From DATAES01 sp036257895 (lineage in GTDB: Bacteria > Actinomycetota > Acidimicrobiia > Acidimicrobiales > JACDCH01), in the NCBI GenBank assembly GCA_036257895.1, contig DATAES010000092.1, positions 1 to 6,320 on the forward strand: a stretch of 6,320 nt of DNA. Direction: 5' to 3'. The notes beneath the pieces are model-generated. The model was given only the letters and a program-made list of their open reading frames with translations. It was not told the origin of the DNA and searched no databases. Of this stretch, positions 6,051-6,320 are shown in pieces. Positions within the stretch are counted from its first letter, which is position 1, and the number at the start of each line of letters is the position of its first letter. The translations under genes were made by a program, and so were the position numbers.

Positions 6051-6320
6051 AGTACGGCACGTCGGCCGGTCGCACGGTGCGGGTGTCCCTCCCCGAGCGC
6101 AGAACTCGTCCGGGGAGGGCGCCCGTCAACGCGGTCCCGTCACGGACGACCTCCGCGCCGTTGACGAACACGTGTGCAACACCGGTGGGCTCGCTGTAGA
6201 GGCGTCCTGCGCCGCCCGGCATGTCGTGTCGCATCTCGACGTGCCCGGGTCCAATCGTCGCCGCGTCGAACACGAAGAGATCGGCCCACGCGCCTTGCGC
6301 GACGATCCCGCGATCGACAA
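6049..6320 (-). CDS. N-acyl-D-amino-acid deacylase-like amidohydrolase, C-terminal end (5' end outside window)
   Basis: The frame is open from the right edge (first whole codon at 6318) to a TGA at 6051-6049, giving the last 89 residues. GIVAQGAWADLFVFD (4-18) is the typical return into the small beta-sandwich domain of amidohydrolases (G-x-x-x-x-G-x-x-A-D-x-x-x-x-D). The following RLYSEPTGVAHVFVNGAEVV (39-58), DGTALTGALPGRVLRSGRDT (60-79) match the tail of the D-aminoacylase/amidohydrolase family 3 group by recognition. The metal-binding TIM-barrel residues lie outside the window, so activity cannot be judged. An in-frame GTG at 6273 is internal, not a start, because the family motif extends upstream of it. 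Family members hydrolyse N-acyl-D-amino acids, and many actinobacterial paralogues have unknown amide substrates. It is the upstream member of a probable operon with the SDR gene. Confidence 0.85.
   Translation of the reverse strand, partial: VDRGIVAQGAWADLFVFDAATIGPGHVEMRHDMPGGAGRLYSEPTGVAHVFVNGAEVVRDGTALTGALPGRVLRSGRDTRTVRPADVPY

Noticed and set aside
5042..6199. Long plus-strand open frame of 385 codons running through the end of the large hydrolase and opposite the SDR gene
   Set aside because: It is antisense to a clear, full-length SDR with all catalytic motifs. Its translation is Arg/Ala/Thr-rich without recognisable domains, as expected of a shadow frame in GC-rich DNA.

Overview
The window is GC-rich, densely coding bacterial DNA. 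It has short intergenic gaps, GTG starts and codons strongly biased to G/C in the third position. Together with the gene families present, this fits an actinobacterium (a soil or marine Actinomycetota member such as Acidimicrobiia or a mycobacterial relative). That placement is inference from style and gene content; no marker gene is present. I saw no RNA gene, insertion sequence, CRISPR array, integrase or other mobility gene.

Five plus-strand genes fill bases 2-5249. They are: (1) the C-terminal end of an alpha/beta hydrolase, cut by the left edge; (2) an aminoglycoside-phosphotransferase-fold small-molecule kinase, starting 4 bases after gene 1; (3) a DUF7064/DUF7065-type protein with a lipocalin-like AttH/CrtC fold, starting 28 bases after gene 2; (4) a 92-residue protein that is essentially one free-standing PKD-like beta-sandwich domain; and (5) a 686-residue serine-hydrolase-like protein with a large insertion in its alpha/beta fold and its own C-terminal PKD-like domain. 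Genes 4 and 5 are 27 bases apart. The last codons of gene 4 carry overlapping inverted repeats followed by six T's, which could form a weak terminator or attenuator.

Two minus-strand genes converge on this block. One is the C-terminal end of an N-acyl-D-amino-acid deacylase-like amidohydrolase, cut by the right edge. It is followed after 8 bases by a complete classical short-chain dehydrogenase/reductase, whose Shine-Dalgarno sequence overlaps the amidohydrolase stop codon. The two gene blocks are separated by only 20 bases.

Taken together this looks like a catabolic or small-molecule-modifying neighbourhood: two hydrolases, a kinase, a lipocalin-like protein, a dehydrogenase and an amidohydrolase. 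The substrate cannot be read from the sequence. The most unusual part is the pairing of a solo PKD-like protein with a hydrolase that ends in a similar PKD-like domain, neither of which has a visible export signal.
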